A stretch of 42,585 nt of DNA from Rubellimicrobium rubrum. Lineage in GTDB: Bacteria > Pseudomonadota > Alphaproteobacteria > Rhodobacterales > Rhodobacteraceae. The DNA is taken from positions 1-42,585 of the forward strand of contig NZ_VDFU01000030.1 of the NCBI RefSeq assembly GCF_006152115.1, in the 5' to 3' direction. Position numbers and translations under genes: made by a program. Shown here one piece after another: positions 25,512-33,940 of the stretch; position 1 is the first letter of the stretch, and each line of letters begins with the position of its first letter. The notes under the pieces are model-generated. The model was not told the DNA's origin. It saw only the letters and a list, made by a program, of their open reading frames with translations, and searched no databases.

Positions 25512-27650
25512 ATGCATCGACTGCCCACTCGGATCGTCGCCCTGATGATCGGGACGCTTCTGGTCGTCCTGATAGCCGTGAGCGGGTCGATGATCTGGAT
25601 GAGCCGGACGCTCGATGCCCAGGCCCGTGACCAGTCACTGGCGCAAGTCCGCACAGCGCGCGCCAACCTGCTGACCCAGGTGCGTCTGACGACGCTCGAC
25701 TACACGAAGTGGGAAACCGCCGTCGATGCCGTCCGGGCCAAGGACAGCGACTGGCTTTACCTGAACATCGGAGCCGCCGCGACGGTAGGCCAGGTGGTCC
25801 AGCTCGTCCTGATCTGGGGCGGACCGTTCGCCAGTGACATCGGCTGGACCGACGACGGGGTGGAGGCGGGACGAACCTCTCTCCTCGACCCCGCCACACT
25901 GGGTCTCATCGAGCACCGTGTCGGGGCAACCCCCATCCGCAGCTTCGAGAGCGCGGACTTCTTCGTCTGGCACAGCGGAGGCGTTTTCGCCCTTGGCGCC
26001 GCGCGCTTCGAGGTGGTGAAAGGCGAGAACGGAGTCAGGATCCCCGACCGGCAAGCCGCAAGGCTGGCCATGGGGCGACGCATCACTCCTCAGTCCCTTG
26101 CGACCATCGAGGACAACTACCTCCTGACCGGCCTCGAGATCGTCCATGCGGCGCCCGAGGGTCGGCCGAACCTGCCCCTCCTGGGCGGCGACGGTCGGCC
26201 GGTGGCCTACCTGACCTGGGACGCGCCGACGCCCGGGACGGCCCTGCTGGGCCGGATGCTTCCATGGCTTGGACTGCTCGCAATGACGGTGCTGGCCATG
26301 GCGGGTGTCGGCATCGTGCTCGTCCGGCGGACGGCTCAGCACCTCGTGACGGCCGAGCGGAGCGCCTCGACGGCCGCGCGGACGGACGCGATGACCGGGC
26401 TACCCAACCGCGCGGCCTTCAACGAGGCCCTGGCCCGGCCGGCCCGCGCGGGCGAGCGGGCGATCCTCTTTCTCGACGTCAATGACTTCAAGCGCATCAA
26501 CGACAGCATCGGCCATGCTGCCGGCGACCACATCGTGGTCCATGTCGCCAGGCGCCTGGCCAAGCTTTCCAGCCCCGAACGGTTCCTTGCCCGGATCGCC
26601 GGGGACGAGTACGTCTTCGTAGTCACGGGGCCGAGCGCAGAGTTTAGGGTCCGGTGGCTGGCCCATGCGGCCGAACAGGTGCTGGCCAATCCGTTCAAGG
26701 TGCAAGGGCATCAAGTCCAGGTCACGATGGCCATGGGCTATGCGGTTCAGGCCGTGGACGACATGACCGGGGCCGACCTCGTCCGGCAGGCAGACCTCGC
26801 CATGTACGAAGCCAAAAGCCATAAGGGGTCCGGGCCCGTTGCCTTCGGTGCGGTCATCGAGCAGGCCTCCCGGGATGCAGCTGTCATCGAGCAGAACCTC
26901 CGGCGCGCCCTCGAGCATGGAACCGAGATCACCGTCGCCTACCAGCCGATCGTCGGCCCGGACGGCCGCCTGGTCAGGGCCGAGGCCCTGGCACGCTGGA
27001 CATCGGCCCAGTTGGGCCCGATCACGCCCGACAGATTCGTGGCGGTGGCCGAGCAGGCGGGCCTGATGGTGCAGCTTGGGCGCCGGCTGTTCCAGATCAT
27101 CTGCGACGACCTCGTGGCCTACCCCGACCTTCATGTCAGCATCAACATTTCTCCGCTTCAACTGATGGCCCCCGACTTCATTCCGATGATCACGGAAGAG
27201 TTGCGGGACCGTGGCATCGCCGCCTCGCGGATCGAGATCGAGCTGACCGAGTCCGTCGTGGTGGACGACCCCCGCCTTGCGGCCGACCGGCTGGCGGAGC
27301 TTCATGCCACAGGCTTCTCGACCGCGCTGGACGATTTCGGGACGGGATATTCTTCAATAGGCTATCTGGGGCAGCTCCGGTTCGACACCCTCAAGATCGA
27401 CCGATCCTTCGTGTCCAAGATCCGCAGCTCCCAGGAAGGCGTCGAGATCGTGCGCGGCATGATCATCATGGCCCGCGGCCTGCGCATGAAGGTGGTCTGC
27501 GAAGGAATCGAAGCCGCGGAGGAGCTGGAGCTGCTGAGGGCGATGGGCTGCGACTTCGCCCAGGGCTTCCATCTGGGGCGGCCTGCCCCGGTCCAGGTCT
27601 TGGTCAATACTTGGCTCTGCTCCACCAGCCCTCAGGCTGCCGTTGCATAG
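25512..27650 (+). CDS. Membrane CHASE4-GGDEF-EAL c-di-GMP enzyme
   Basis: A 712-residue protein. ATG 25512 follows AGGAAGAG; earlier in-frame Met codons lack this. Layout: membrane span near residues 8-30, CHASE4-like periplasmic sensor about 40-245 (LDYTKWETAVDAV is typical), second span near 250-275, GGDEF domain with the active-site sequence AGDEY (363-367), then EAL with EALARW (Glu491), ELTESVV, DDFGTGYSS and VCEGIEA. No RxxD inhibitory site precedes the GGDEF loop. EAL metal residues look intact, so phosphodiesterase activity is likely; cyclase activity is possible. It sets c-di-GMP levels controlling motility or adhesion in response to an outside signal. Confidence 0.9.
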   Translation: MHRLPTRIVALMIGTLLVVLIAVSGSMIWMSRTLDAQARDQSLAQVRTARANLLTQVRLTTLDYTKWETAVDAVRAKDSDWLYLNIGAAATVGQVVQLVLIWGGPFASDIGWTDDGVEAGRTSLLDPATLGLIEHRVGATPIRSFESADFFVWHSGGVFALGAARFEVVKGENGVRIPDRQAARLAMGRRITPQSLATIEDNYLLTGLEIVHAAPEGRPNLPLLGGDGRPVAYLTWDAPTPGTALLGRMLPWLGLLAMTVLAMAGVGIVLVRRTAQHLVTAERSASTAARTDAMTGLPNRAAFNEALARPARAGERAILFLDVNDFKRINDSIGHAAGDHIVVHVARRLAKLSSPERFLARIAGDEYVFVVTGPSAEFRVRWLAHAAEQVLANPFKVQGHQVQVTMAMGYAVQAVDDMTGADLVRQADLAMYEAKSHKGSGPVAFGAVIEQASRDAAVIEQNLRRALEHGTEITVAYQPIVGPDGRLVRAEALARWTSAQLGPITPDRFVAVAEQAGLMVQLGRRLFQIICDDLVAYPDLHVSINISPLQLMAPDFIPMITEELRDRGIAASRIEIELTESVVVDDPRLAADRLAELHATGFSTALDDFGTGYSSIGYLGQLRFDTLKIDRSFVSKIRSSQEGVEIVRGMIIMARGLRMKVVCEGIEAAEELELLRAMGCDFAQGFHLGRPAPVQVLVNTWLCSTSPQAAVA

Positions 27651-27782
27651 AGCGTCCCGAGGTTGTCCCGCAGCGCTGTCGGGGAACCTTTTCCGGGAAG
27701 TACCGGCCGCATCCCGAAAGATGCTCAGTATGGCCCGTTTGTGTCCGAAGAGATCGGCGGGTTTTGAAAGTCAGGGCGAGGG

Positions 27783-27797
27783 TTAACCAACCCTTAA
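27783..27797 (+). promoter_or_regulatory. CtrA box, perfect match
   Basis: TTAA-CCAACCC-TTAA followed by C matches the alphaproteobacterial CtrA consensus TTAA-N7-TTAAC exactly. It lies about 200 bases upstream of the SIS gene and 130 past the c-di-GMP gene. Confidence 0.6.
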
Positions 27798-27808
27798 CCT
27801 TCTCGGTC

Positions 27809-27823
27809 GTAACCAGTTGTTAA
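27809..27823 (+). promoter_or_regulatory. CtrA box, one mismatch
   Basis: GTAA-N7-TTAA lies 26 bp after the perfect box. Paired CtrA sites are common in CtrA-controlled promoters, which strengthens both. Confidence 0.45.
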
Positions 27824-27995
27824 TCATGCGCAGGGAGTTGCAGCCCTGCCCATGAGCCGACGGCGTGCCTTGGGCCAGCGGCACCAGACAGGACATCGAG
27901 GCCGAGGGCGCTGGCCCCCCGATCCGTCCCGAAGGGTTTGAAGCCTTGGACCGCCCCGGCCCTGAGCCGGACCAAACCATCGATAGGACAGTGAC

Positions 27996-29054
27996 ATGCG
28001 GCCCCTCCACGAATCCGACTTCACGGCTGACGCCGAACCCCTGCTGAACTTCGACGAGGCGGGTTTCCTGTCGATCCAAGCCGGGGCCCTGGCCTTGGCG
28101 CCCCAGATCGACGCCGCTATCGGCGCGGCCTTGGCAGCCGGAGCGTCCAACATCCATTTCCTGGGAACTGGCGGCGCAGCCATCGTGATGCGCCCGGCCG
28201 TGCAGTTGCTTCGGCTCCGGTCTTCCTTTCCCGTGTTCGACGATCCCACCGCTGAACTTCTGGTCTCGGGATCACGGAACCTGACACCCGGATCCATCGT
28301 GGTCATCCCATCACAGTCCGGAACCACGAGGGAGAGCGTGGAGATCCTCGAACTGGCCCACAGCAGGGGCGCCACTGTCGTCACGCTTGTCGGTAACCGC
28401 GACACGCCGCTGGGCCAAGGTGGCGATCATGTCCTGGTGAACGCCACGACAGACGCGACCTCGTCCGAGAACTACTACCTTCAGGGCCTGCTGGTGGCGC
28501 TTTCGGTGCTGCGCCATCGACAGGAGATCGATGACTATGAGGCGCTTCTGTCTGGCCTGCGGACCCTTCCTCAGGAACTCGTGAACATGAAGCGCATCAT
28601 GGAGCCTCGGGCCGTCGACTACGCCCGAGCCCTGGCCTCGCGGGACTACCACATCCTCACCGCCGCGGGGTCGGCCTGGCCCGAAGCCTGCTCCTACGGC
28701 ATGTGCGTGTTGGAGGAGATGCAATGGATCCGGGTGCGGCCTGTGCATGCCTCGGACTTCTTCCACGGCACCTTCGAGCTTCTCGAACCGGGGGTGAGCG
28801 TCGTCCTCCTGAAGGGTGAAGATGCCACGCGGCCACTGGCCGAGCGGGTCGAACGCTTTGTCGCCAGCATCGGCGGCGGCCTTTCGGTCATCGACACACG
28901 CGACTTCCCATCGATCGGCCTGTCCGACGACCTACGCGCCCTGCTCACGCCGGTGATCCTGACCACTGTCCTCGAACGGGTCAGCGCGCAACTGGAAGTG
29001 ATCCGCAACCACCCGCTGTCGACCAGGCGCTACTTCCGCCGGGTCTCCTACTGA
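27996..29054 (+). CDS. SIS-domain sugar-phosphate protein, FrlB/AgaS-like
   Basis: A 352-residue protein with two SIS folds, the layout of sugar isomerases and deglycases such as FrlB, AgaS and the GlmS isomerase half. Phosphosugar-binding signatures are FLGTGGAAIVM, VIPSQSGTTRESVEILE and, in the second half, LTAAGSAWPEACSYGMCVLEEM. ATG 27996 has AGGACA seven bases before it. It lacks a glutaminase domain, so it probably acts on an already aminated or glycated sugar phosphate. No partner kinase or transporter lies beside it, so the substrate is open. CtrA-type boxes upstream hint at cell-cycle-linked expression. Confidence 0.8.
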   Translation: MRPLHESDFTADAEPLLNFDEAGFLSIQAGALALAPQIDAAIGAALAAGASNIHFLGTGGAAIVMRPAVQLLRLRSSFPVFDDPTAELLVSGSRNLTPGSIVVIPSQSGTTRESVEILELAHSRGATVVTLVGNRDTPLGQGGDHVLVNATTDATSSENYYLQGLLVALSVLRHRQEIDDYEALLSGLRTLPQELVNMKRIMEPRAVDYARALASRDYHILTAAGSAWPEACSYGMCVLEEMQWIRVRPVHASDFFHGTFELLEPGVSVVLLKGEDATRPLAERVERFVASIGGGLSVIDTRDFPSIGLSDDLRALLTPVILTTVLERVSAQLEVIRNHPLSTRRYFRRVSY

Positions 29055-29371
29055 GCGGATCATCGATCGGGGTTAGGGGCTGAATGGTCGCCGCAGTCGG
29101 AACGGTACGGCCGGATCTGCACAGATCATGGACCGGCCTATCGTCGAAGCATGACCAGGGTGTCAGTCCTTGCAGGCGAATGAGGCCGGAAGGTCGGGCG
29201 CAACCTTTGGGCCGGTTGTCGCAATCCTCGATGAAACGGCGGCAAACACGGAAAGACTCTGTTAAAGCTGAGTCAATGACTTCCTATCGCGAGCTTGCCG
29301 CGGGCCCGGGGCAGCGACTACCCCTGAGGGGGCGGCCGGACAGATCGGCCGCCCATCGGTGGAGGCCCAAG
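29055..29371. other. Gap before the small hypothetical gene
   Basis: About 317 bp. The reading frame of the hypothetical protein is open through most of it, but without features of a protein before residue Met at 29372. I see no promoter or RNA I can support. Confidence 0.4.
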
Positions 29372-29773
29372 ATGCTCGGAGCAACTGTCCTGGCGACTGA
29401 GAGGAAGCTGTCGATCCGCTGGCCCGGCGCCGTCATCTGTGGCTTTCTCATGGTGGTATCCTCCGCAGCCTGGCTCGCTGGCGGAGCCCCGAATCCCCTG
29501 GCGCGGTCCACCCCGCCCGAACCCTTGATCCAGGACATCCTTGAGGCGGCCGCGCTCGAGGGAACCTATGCCTACGACCCGGTCAGCGAGGCCGCCAACA
29601 TGCCGCCGCGCGAGATGCTCGAAGGGCCTTACGTCATGGTGACCACCGCGCGCCACCGGCAGGCAAAGCCCCAGACGCTGCTTCTGGCGCCGACAAGCGG
29701 CGAATGCGTCCGGTTCGCGCGGGTCATCGCGGAACTTCACGGTCATTTGGCCTTCTGCGAACAGGCCTTCTGA
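29372..29773 (+). CDS. Hypothetical membrane-anchored protein
   Basis: About 133 residues from ATG 29372 (MLGATVLATERK); ATG 29276 in the same frame is an alternative. One hydrophobic span (ICGFLMVVSSAAWLAGG, about residues 22-38) would anchor it or act as an uncleaved signal. The rest, about 95 residues, is soluble and probably periplasmic, with EGTYAYDPVSEAANMPPREM and two Cys near the C-terminus (in GECVRF and FCEQAF) that could pair. No family is recognised. Neither neighbour suggests a role. Confidence 0.5.
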   Translation: MLGATVLATERKLSIRWPGAVICGFLMVVSSAAWLAGGAPNPLARSTPPEPLIQDILEAAALEGTYAYDPVSEAANMPPREMLEGPYVMVTTARHRQAKPQTLLLAPTSGECVRFARVIAELHGHLAFCEQAF

Positions 29774-30382
29774 ATACTGACATGCCGGCTGACGATTCTG
29801 TGCAAGGCATGAGCTTGGCTGATTGATCCAGCCGGACATGCCGGTCGCCACAGAGAAAACCAAAGCCAGTCAGGACGGCCCATGACACCCCAGCCCGGGG
29901 TTCCAGGGCCGGGAACGATCCGCTTCAGAAACAGTAGTCGTCAATCCGGTTTCATCAAGCTGCGCTGTGACGCTGCAAGTCTCATGCTGAGGGTCAACAA
30001 AAACTGGCAAGCTACTCATTATATGAAGTTTCATTCTGAACCAAGTTGGCGGGCTCAGGTTCAAGGTCGGCTTTGACTGGTGCTATCGCTTGACCCGTTG
30101 GCGCCATGGTCGTCGGTTCACCTTATCAGGCATGGCCCCGCTCCTTGGTCGGTTTGGCGAGGGCTTCGATGCCCCAAACGCATGGCGGGTCGGGCACGAA
30201 ACTGCATCGACCTTGCATCCTGTCGCGGCCCAGAGAGATCTCGGCCAGCAACTGGGCCCAGCCATTCACAAAGCCCTGTTATCGGGTAGCGGACCGCCGA
30301 CTTTGGGAGACTTGATCCCGCTTTTTCATCTCGCGACGGACGTCCCCACCTCTCGTGCGGACATCCGTCACGGAGATCGACC
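29774..30382. other. Gap upstream of the RTX gene
   Basis: 609 bp with relatively AT-rich stretches around 29930-30060. It contains a 10-bp direct repeat GACATGCCGG (29779 and 29835) and a near-perfect inverted repeat next to the RTX start (30335-30369). A 64-codon frame at 29882-30076 has no recognisable features. No RNA gene is evident. Confidence 0.45.
30335..30369 (+). repeat. Leader hairpin before the RTX gene
   Basis: 11-base arms (30335-30345 and 30359-30369) pair at 10 positions around a 13-base loop, ending three bases before the GGAG ribosome site. It could affect translation start or mRNA stability of the RTX gene. Confidence 0.4.
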
Positions 30383-31561
30383 ATGCCGACCACCTTCAGC
30401 TTCGACGCAAGCAGCCTGCTGTCAGCAGGCACCCTGGAGCGTGCCGATTTCAGCACGGGCTCCTATCCCGGCCTTGACTACCCGACCTACTTCTCGGCCG
30501 TCGCGCCCGCGCAGTCCATCGCCACCTCGGGCGGGGTGGACGTCTTCGCCATGACGCTGATCTCTGGCCACACCTACAAGTTCGACATCGACGGCGGCGC
30601 CACGGATCTGGAGTTCGACATCATCGATCAGTCGGGCCAGCGTGTCGGCGGCGCAGACGACTACAACGGCGGCACCGATCCGTTCCTGAGCTTCACCGCA
30701 ACGCAGACAGGCACCTATTTCATCGCCATCCATCACGCCGCGAACGATTACGTGGACGGCTCTTTTCAGTTCGAGGGCTCGGCAAGCCCGACAGGTCGCT
30801 ACCAGTTCTCGGTGTCCACCCAGAGCCTCCCTAGCTACAGCTACACTCTCACGAGTTTTACCGATTCCAAAAGCTTCTCTGCCAATTCGCAGACCGTCCG
30901 AGCAGTGAGCGGGAACGACTCCATTTGGCTCAATGGCGGGGACGACATCGGCTTGGGCGGGGACGGCGCAGACACGCTCTATGGTGGCGACGGCATGGAT
31001 GAGCTGTCTGGGGGCACCGGAGCCGACCGGCTGGATGGCGGATTGGGCGACGATGTCCTGCGCGGAGGAGCCGATACCGACCGGCTTTATGGCGGCACCG
31101 AAAGGGACGGCCTGTCCGGGGGCGCGGCCAACGACGTCCTGTTCGGGGGCACGGGGGACGACACGCTCTGGGGTGAGGCCGGAGCCGATACCCTGTTCGG
31201 CGATCAAGGCCATGACTTCCTGCGCGGCGGCGACGGCCTTGACGTGCTCTATGGCGGTGCAGGAGCGGACACCTTCCACTTTCTTCGCGGCGAAGCGCCG
31301 GCCAGTGTGTACGCGGCCGAGGATCGCATCGAGGATTTCCAGATCGGGGACCGGGTTGACCTGAGCGATCTGGCTTGGGGCGTGCTGACCTGGCGCGGCT
31401 CGTCGGCCTTCAGCGCCGCGAACCAGGTTCGAATCGTCGAGTTGAAGAGCGGTTACACCGACATCAGGGTGAACCTCGACTCCGACCCGGCCGCCGAGTT
31501 CGAGGTGCTGCTGAAGACCGCCGGCACCTTCGATCTTCTCAGTCAGGATTTCATTCTCTGA
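30383..31561 (+). CDS. RTX calcium-binding secreted protein
   Basis: A 392-residue protein. ATG 30383 follows CGGAGA. Residues about 45-155 resemble a bacterial pre-peptidase C-terminal (PPC) beta-sandwich (HTYKFDIDGG, TGTYFIAIHHAANDY). About 175-305 hold a run of glycine/aspartate nonapeptides of the GGxGxDxLx type, for example GGDGADTLYGGDGMDEL and GGTGDDTLWGEAGADTL. These form a beta-roll that binds Ca2+ outside the cell. The C-terminus (about 320-392) fits the non-cleaved type I secretion signal. There is no enzyme domain, so an adhesin or surface-layer-like role is more likely than a toxin. No secretion genes are adjacent. Confidence 0.85.
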   Translation: MPTTFSFDASSLLSAGTLERADFSTGSYPGLDYPTYFSAVAPAQSIATSGGVDVFAMTLISGHTYKFDIDGGATDLEFDIIDQSGQRVGGADDYNGGTDPFLSFTATQTGTYFIAIHHAANDYVDGSFQFEGSASPTGRYQFSVSTQSLPSYSYTLTSFTDSKSFSANSQTVRAVSGNDSIWLNGGDDIGLGGDGADTLYGGDGMDELSGGTGADRLDGGLGDDVLRGGADTDRLYGGTERDGLSGGAANDVLFGGTGDDTLWGEAGADTLFGDQGHDFLRGGDGLDVLYGGAGADTFHFLRGEAPASVYAAEDRIEDFQIGDRVDLSDLAWGVLTWRGSSAFSAANQVRIVELKSGYTDIRVNLDSDPAAEFEVLLKTAGTFDLLSQDFIL

Positions 31562-31607
31562 GGGGAAGGCGTGCTTCGGTCCTTTGCCGCGATCTGATCC
31601 TACGGGG

Positions 31608-31637
31608 TGACGGGCACCCGGCAGGGGCCGCCCGTCA
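31608..31637 (+). terminator. Possible terminator of the RTX gene
   Basis: Perfect 8-bp arms (tgacgggc at 31608-31615 and its complement at 31630-31637) with a 14-base loop, 47 bases past the RTX stop. No T-run follows. Confidence 0.35.
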
Positions 31638-31830
31638 GGCTTGGCGCGTTAGCGCCTGCGACGCTCGACGACGCTCGGCGATCCGGGGCTGCGCAGCGAT
31701 CCGGTCCTGCGGCTGTCTGGCCAGCCGCGCGGACGAGGCCCCACACTAAGACGTCATCGCCCCGAACCCTGCGCCCCCGCTTGCCACCTGCGTCTGGCCG
31801 GGCAATCGTGCACGCGACAGGAGGACGAGC

Positions 31831-32568
31831 ATGGCAACCAACAGCGCGGCGGCTGGCCTTTCATTGCAAGGCGTAACCTACCGCTATGGACCGCGCGTCG
31901 CCTTGGACGAGGTTTCGTTCGAGGTGGGCGGCGGCCGGTTCTGCGCGCTCCTGGGCCCGAACGGGGCAGGCAAGTCGACCCTGTTCGCGCTTCTCACCGG
32001 GCTCCTCGCCCCGCCGCCGGGATCGGTCCGCGTGGCCGGTCACGACATCCGTACGCATCCTACGCGGGCTCTGGCGTGCCTGGGCGTCGTGTTCCAGTCG
32101 GCCACGCTGGACCTTGACCTGACCGTGGAGCAGAACCTGCGCTACTTCGCGGCCCTGCATGGCTTGGCGGGACGGGAAGCGGGGCTCCGCATCTCGGCTG
32201 CACTGGAGCGGCTCGGTATGGCCGAGCGCGCCCGCGAACCGGCTCGGGCGCTCAACGGGGGCCACAGGCGCCGGACCGAGATCGCGCGCGCCCTCCTCCA
32301 TGGGCCGCAGGTGCTGCTGCTCGACGAGCCCACGGTGGGACTCGATGCGGCGGCCCGCGCCGGGATTACCGCGCATGTGCACGCCTTGGCCCGCGAAGAC
32401 GGGCTGACCGTGCTATGGGCCACCCATCTCGTGGACGAGGTGGCGCCCGAGGACGACCTGATCATCCTCCACCAGGGACGTGTGCTGCGGCAGGCCACGG
32501 CCGCCGAGGTGGCGCAGGGCGCGTCCCTGTCCGAGGTCTTCCTGGGGCTGACAGGAGCCGAAGCGTGA
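31831..32568 (+). CDS. PQQ-associated ABC transporter ATPase
   Basis: A 245-residue ATPase of the ABC-2/drug-export branch, matching the type found in PQQ-dependent alcohol dehydrogenase clusters (PedA/LutE-like). Walker A GPNGAGKST (Lys48), Q-loop VFQSATLD, Walker B LLLDEPTVGLD and H-loop WATHLVDEV are present. The signature reads LNGGHRRRTEIARA, with Asn and His replacing the usual Ser and Q/R. GGAGG lies seven bases before ATG 31831. It is coupled to the permease gene by a GTGA overlap. It should energise transport with that permease; the substrate may be a lanthanide complex or an alcohol-related compound (inference). Confidence 0.85.
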   Translation: MATNSAAAGLSLQGVTYRYGPRVALDEVSFEVGGGRFCALLGPNGAGKSTLFALLTGLLAPPPGSVRVAGHDIRTHPTRALACLGVVFQSATLDLDLTVEQNLRYFAALHGLAGREAGLRISAALERLGMAERAREPARALNGGHRRRTEIARALLHGPQVLLLDEPTVGLDAAARAGITAHVHALAREDGLTVLWATHLVDEVAPEDDLIILHQGRVLRQATAAEVAQGASLSEVFLGLTGAEA

Positions 32569-33353
32569 AGGGTCCCCTGCTGGCGCTGCGCGCCATCGTG
32601 GCCCGGGAGGCCCTGCGGTTCGTCCATCAGCGCGAGCGCTTCTTGGCGGCCCTAGTTCGTCCTCTTGTGTGGCTGCTGGTCTTTGCGGCAGGATTTCGCG
32701 CCGCGCTTGGGCTTTCCATCACGCCCCCCTACAGCACCTACATCGAGTACGAGACCTATATCGTGCCAGGGTTGTGTGGGATGATCCTGCTCTTCAACGG
32801 CATGCAGTCGTCGCTGAGCCTCGTCTACGACCGCGAGATGGGGTCCATGCGGTTGCTGCTCACGGCGCCGCTGCCACGCTGGTGGCTACTTCTCTGCAAG
32901 CTGCTGGCCGGCACCCTTGTCGGCGTGCTGCAGGCTTACGCTTTTCTCGCTCTGGCCTGGGTCTGGGGCGTGCGCCTGCCGCCCTTGGGCTATCTGGCCG
33001 CCCTGCCCGCCCTTGTGGCAGCCGGGCTCATGCTCGGGGCGCTGGGGCTGGCGCTGTCGTCCCGCATCCGCCAGCTGGAGAACTTCGCGGGTGTGATGAA
33101 CTTCGTGATATTCCCGATGTTCTTCCTCAGCTCCGCCCTTTACCCGCTGTGGCGCATGCAGGAGGCAGGGCGAGTCCTGCACACCTTGTGCGCCCTCAAC
33201 CCCTTCACCCATGCCGTCGAGCTCGTACGTTTCGCGCTCTACCTCCAGTCCAATCCGGCTGCGCTGCTGTGGACCACGCTGGCGACCTTAGTGCTCCTCG
33301 CTCTCGCGCTGCGGGGCTATGATCCAGCGCGCGGCGTGGTGCGGAAAGGCTAG
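32565..33353 (+). CDS. ABC-2 type permease of the PQQ-associated system
   Basis: A 262-residue inner-membrane protein with about six spans, of the ABC-2 permease family (PedC/LutF-like). Features include an N-terminal amphipathic segment REALRFVHQRERF, SLVYDREMGSMRLLLTAPLP between spans 2 and 3, and FFLSSALYPLW near span 5. The start is GTG 32565, overlapping the ATPase stop as GTGA; the longer frame upstream is shadow. Its TAG stop shares the CTAG at 33350-33353 with the stop of the convergent ATPase gene. It forms a transporter with the upstream ATPase. Confidence 0.85.
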   Translation: MKGPLLALRAIVAREALRFVHQRERFLAALVRPLVWLLVFAAGFRAALGLSITPPYSTYIEYETYIVPGLCGMILLFNGMQSSLSLVYDREMGSMRLLLTAPLPRWWLLLCKLLAGTLVGVLQAYAFLALAWVWGVRLPPLGYLAALPALVAAGLMLGALGLALSSRIRQLENFAGVMNFVIFPMFFLSSALYPLWRMQEAGRVLHTLCALNPFTHAVELVRFALYLQSNPAALLWTTLATLVLLALALRGYDPARGVVRKG

Positions 33354-33940
33354 GCCAGTGTCGCCGGAGAGCCTTGCAGGCGGCAGATCCGGTCGCCCAG
33401 CCGCTGCGCCTCGGCCAAGACATGGGTGACGAGCAGGACCGAGGGCCGTGTTTCCGCGATCAGGCTTTCGGTCAGGGCAATCATTTCCTCGGACAGGGCC
33501 GGATCCAGCGAAACGAAGGGTTCGTCGAGGATCAGAAGTTCGGGCCGGCCGACGAAGGCCCGCGCCAGCGCCACGCGCCGCTGCTGGCCCAAGGACAGCT
33601 GACCCGGATACAGGTCAGCTTTGCCGCCAAGCCCAACCCGACCCAGCATCGCGCCAGCGGCTTCGTCGGAAAGGCCAGGATGGGTGAGGGTGAGATTGGC
33701 CAGGACGCTGCGCCAACGGAGCAGCGTCGGCTCCTGAAAGACAATGGCGATGTTGTCGGGACGCTCGACCTCCCCATTGAAGACCCGATCGACGCCCGCG
33801 ACGATGCGCAGCAACGTGCTCTTGCCGACGCCGGACGGACCCAGGACGGCCACCCGCTCTCCGGGGGCGAGCTCAAGATGGACATCCCGGAGGATCTCGG
33901 TCCCGCCGAGCGCCTTACGGCGGACATGGATGCGGATCAT
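33350..33940 (-). CDS. NitT/TauT-type ABC ATPase
   Basis: A 196-residue ATPase resembling SsuB, TauB and NrtD but shorter than their usual 240-260 residues; the missing part is C-terminal, after THVLAEAQRLGDRI. Walker A GPSGVGKST (Lys40), VFQEPTLLRWRSV, signature LSLGQQRRVALARA and Walker B LLILDEPFVSLD are intact, so it is probably active. It overlaps the permease gene as ATGA. No cognate SsuA/TauA-like binding protein lies in the window. The setting inside the PQQ cluster suggests a role tied to methanol or lanthanide metabolism. Confidence 0.85.
   Translation of the reverse strand: MIRIHVRRKALGGTEILRDVHLELAPGERVAVLGPSGVGKSTLLRIVAGVDRVFNGEVERPDNIAIVFQEPTLLRWRSVLANLTLTHPGLSDEAAGAMLGRVGLGGKADLYPGQLSLGQQRRVALARAFVGRPELLILDEPFVSLDPALSEEMIALTESLIAETRPSVLLVTHVLAEAQRLGDRICRLQGSPATLA

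Larger units (their letters stand above)
27651..27995. other. Gap between c-di-GMP and SIS genes
   Basis: 345 bp with two CtrA-type boxes (27783-27797 and 27809-27823) and a 6-bp inverted repeat GCAGGG/CCCTGC (27830-27849). Two very short Arg-rich frames follow the boxes but show no sign of coding. Confidence 0.55.

Noticed and set aside
29882-30076. 64-codon plus-strand frame upstream of the RTX gene
   Set aside because: No ribosome site, no domain, and an overlapping frame of equal length on the other strand.
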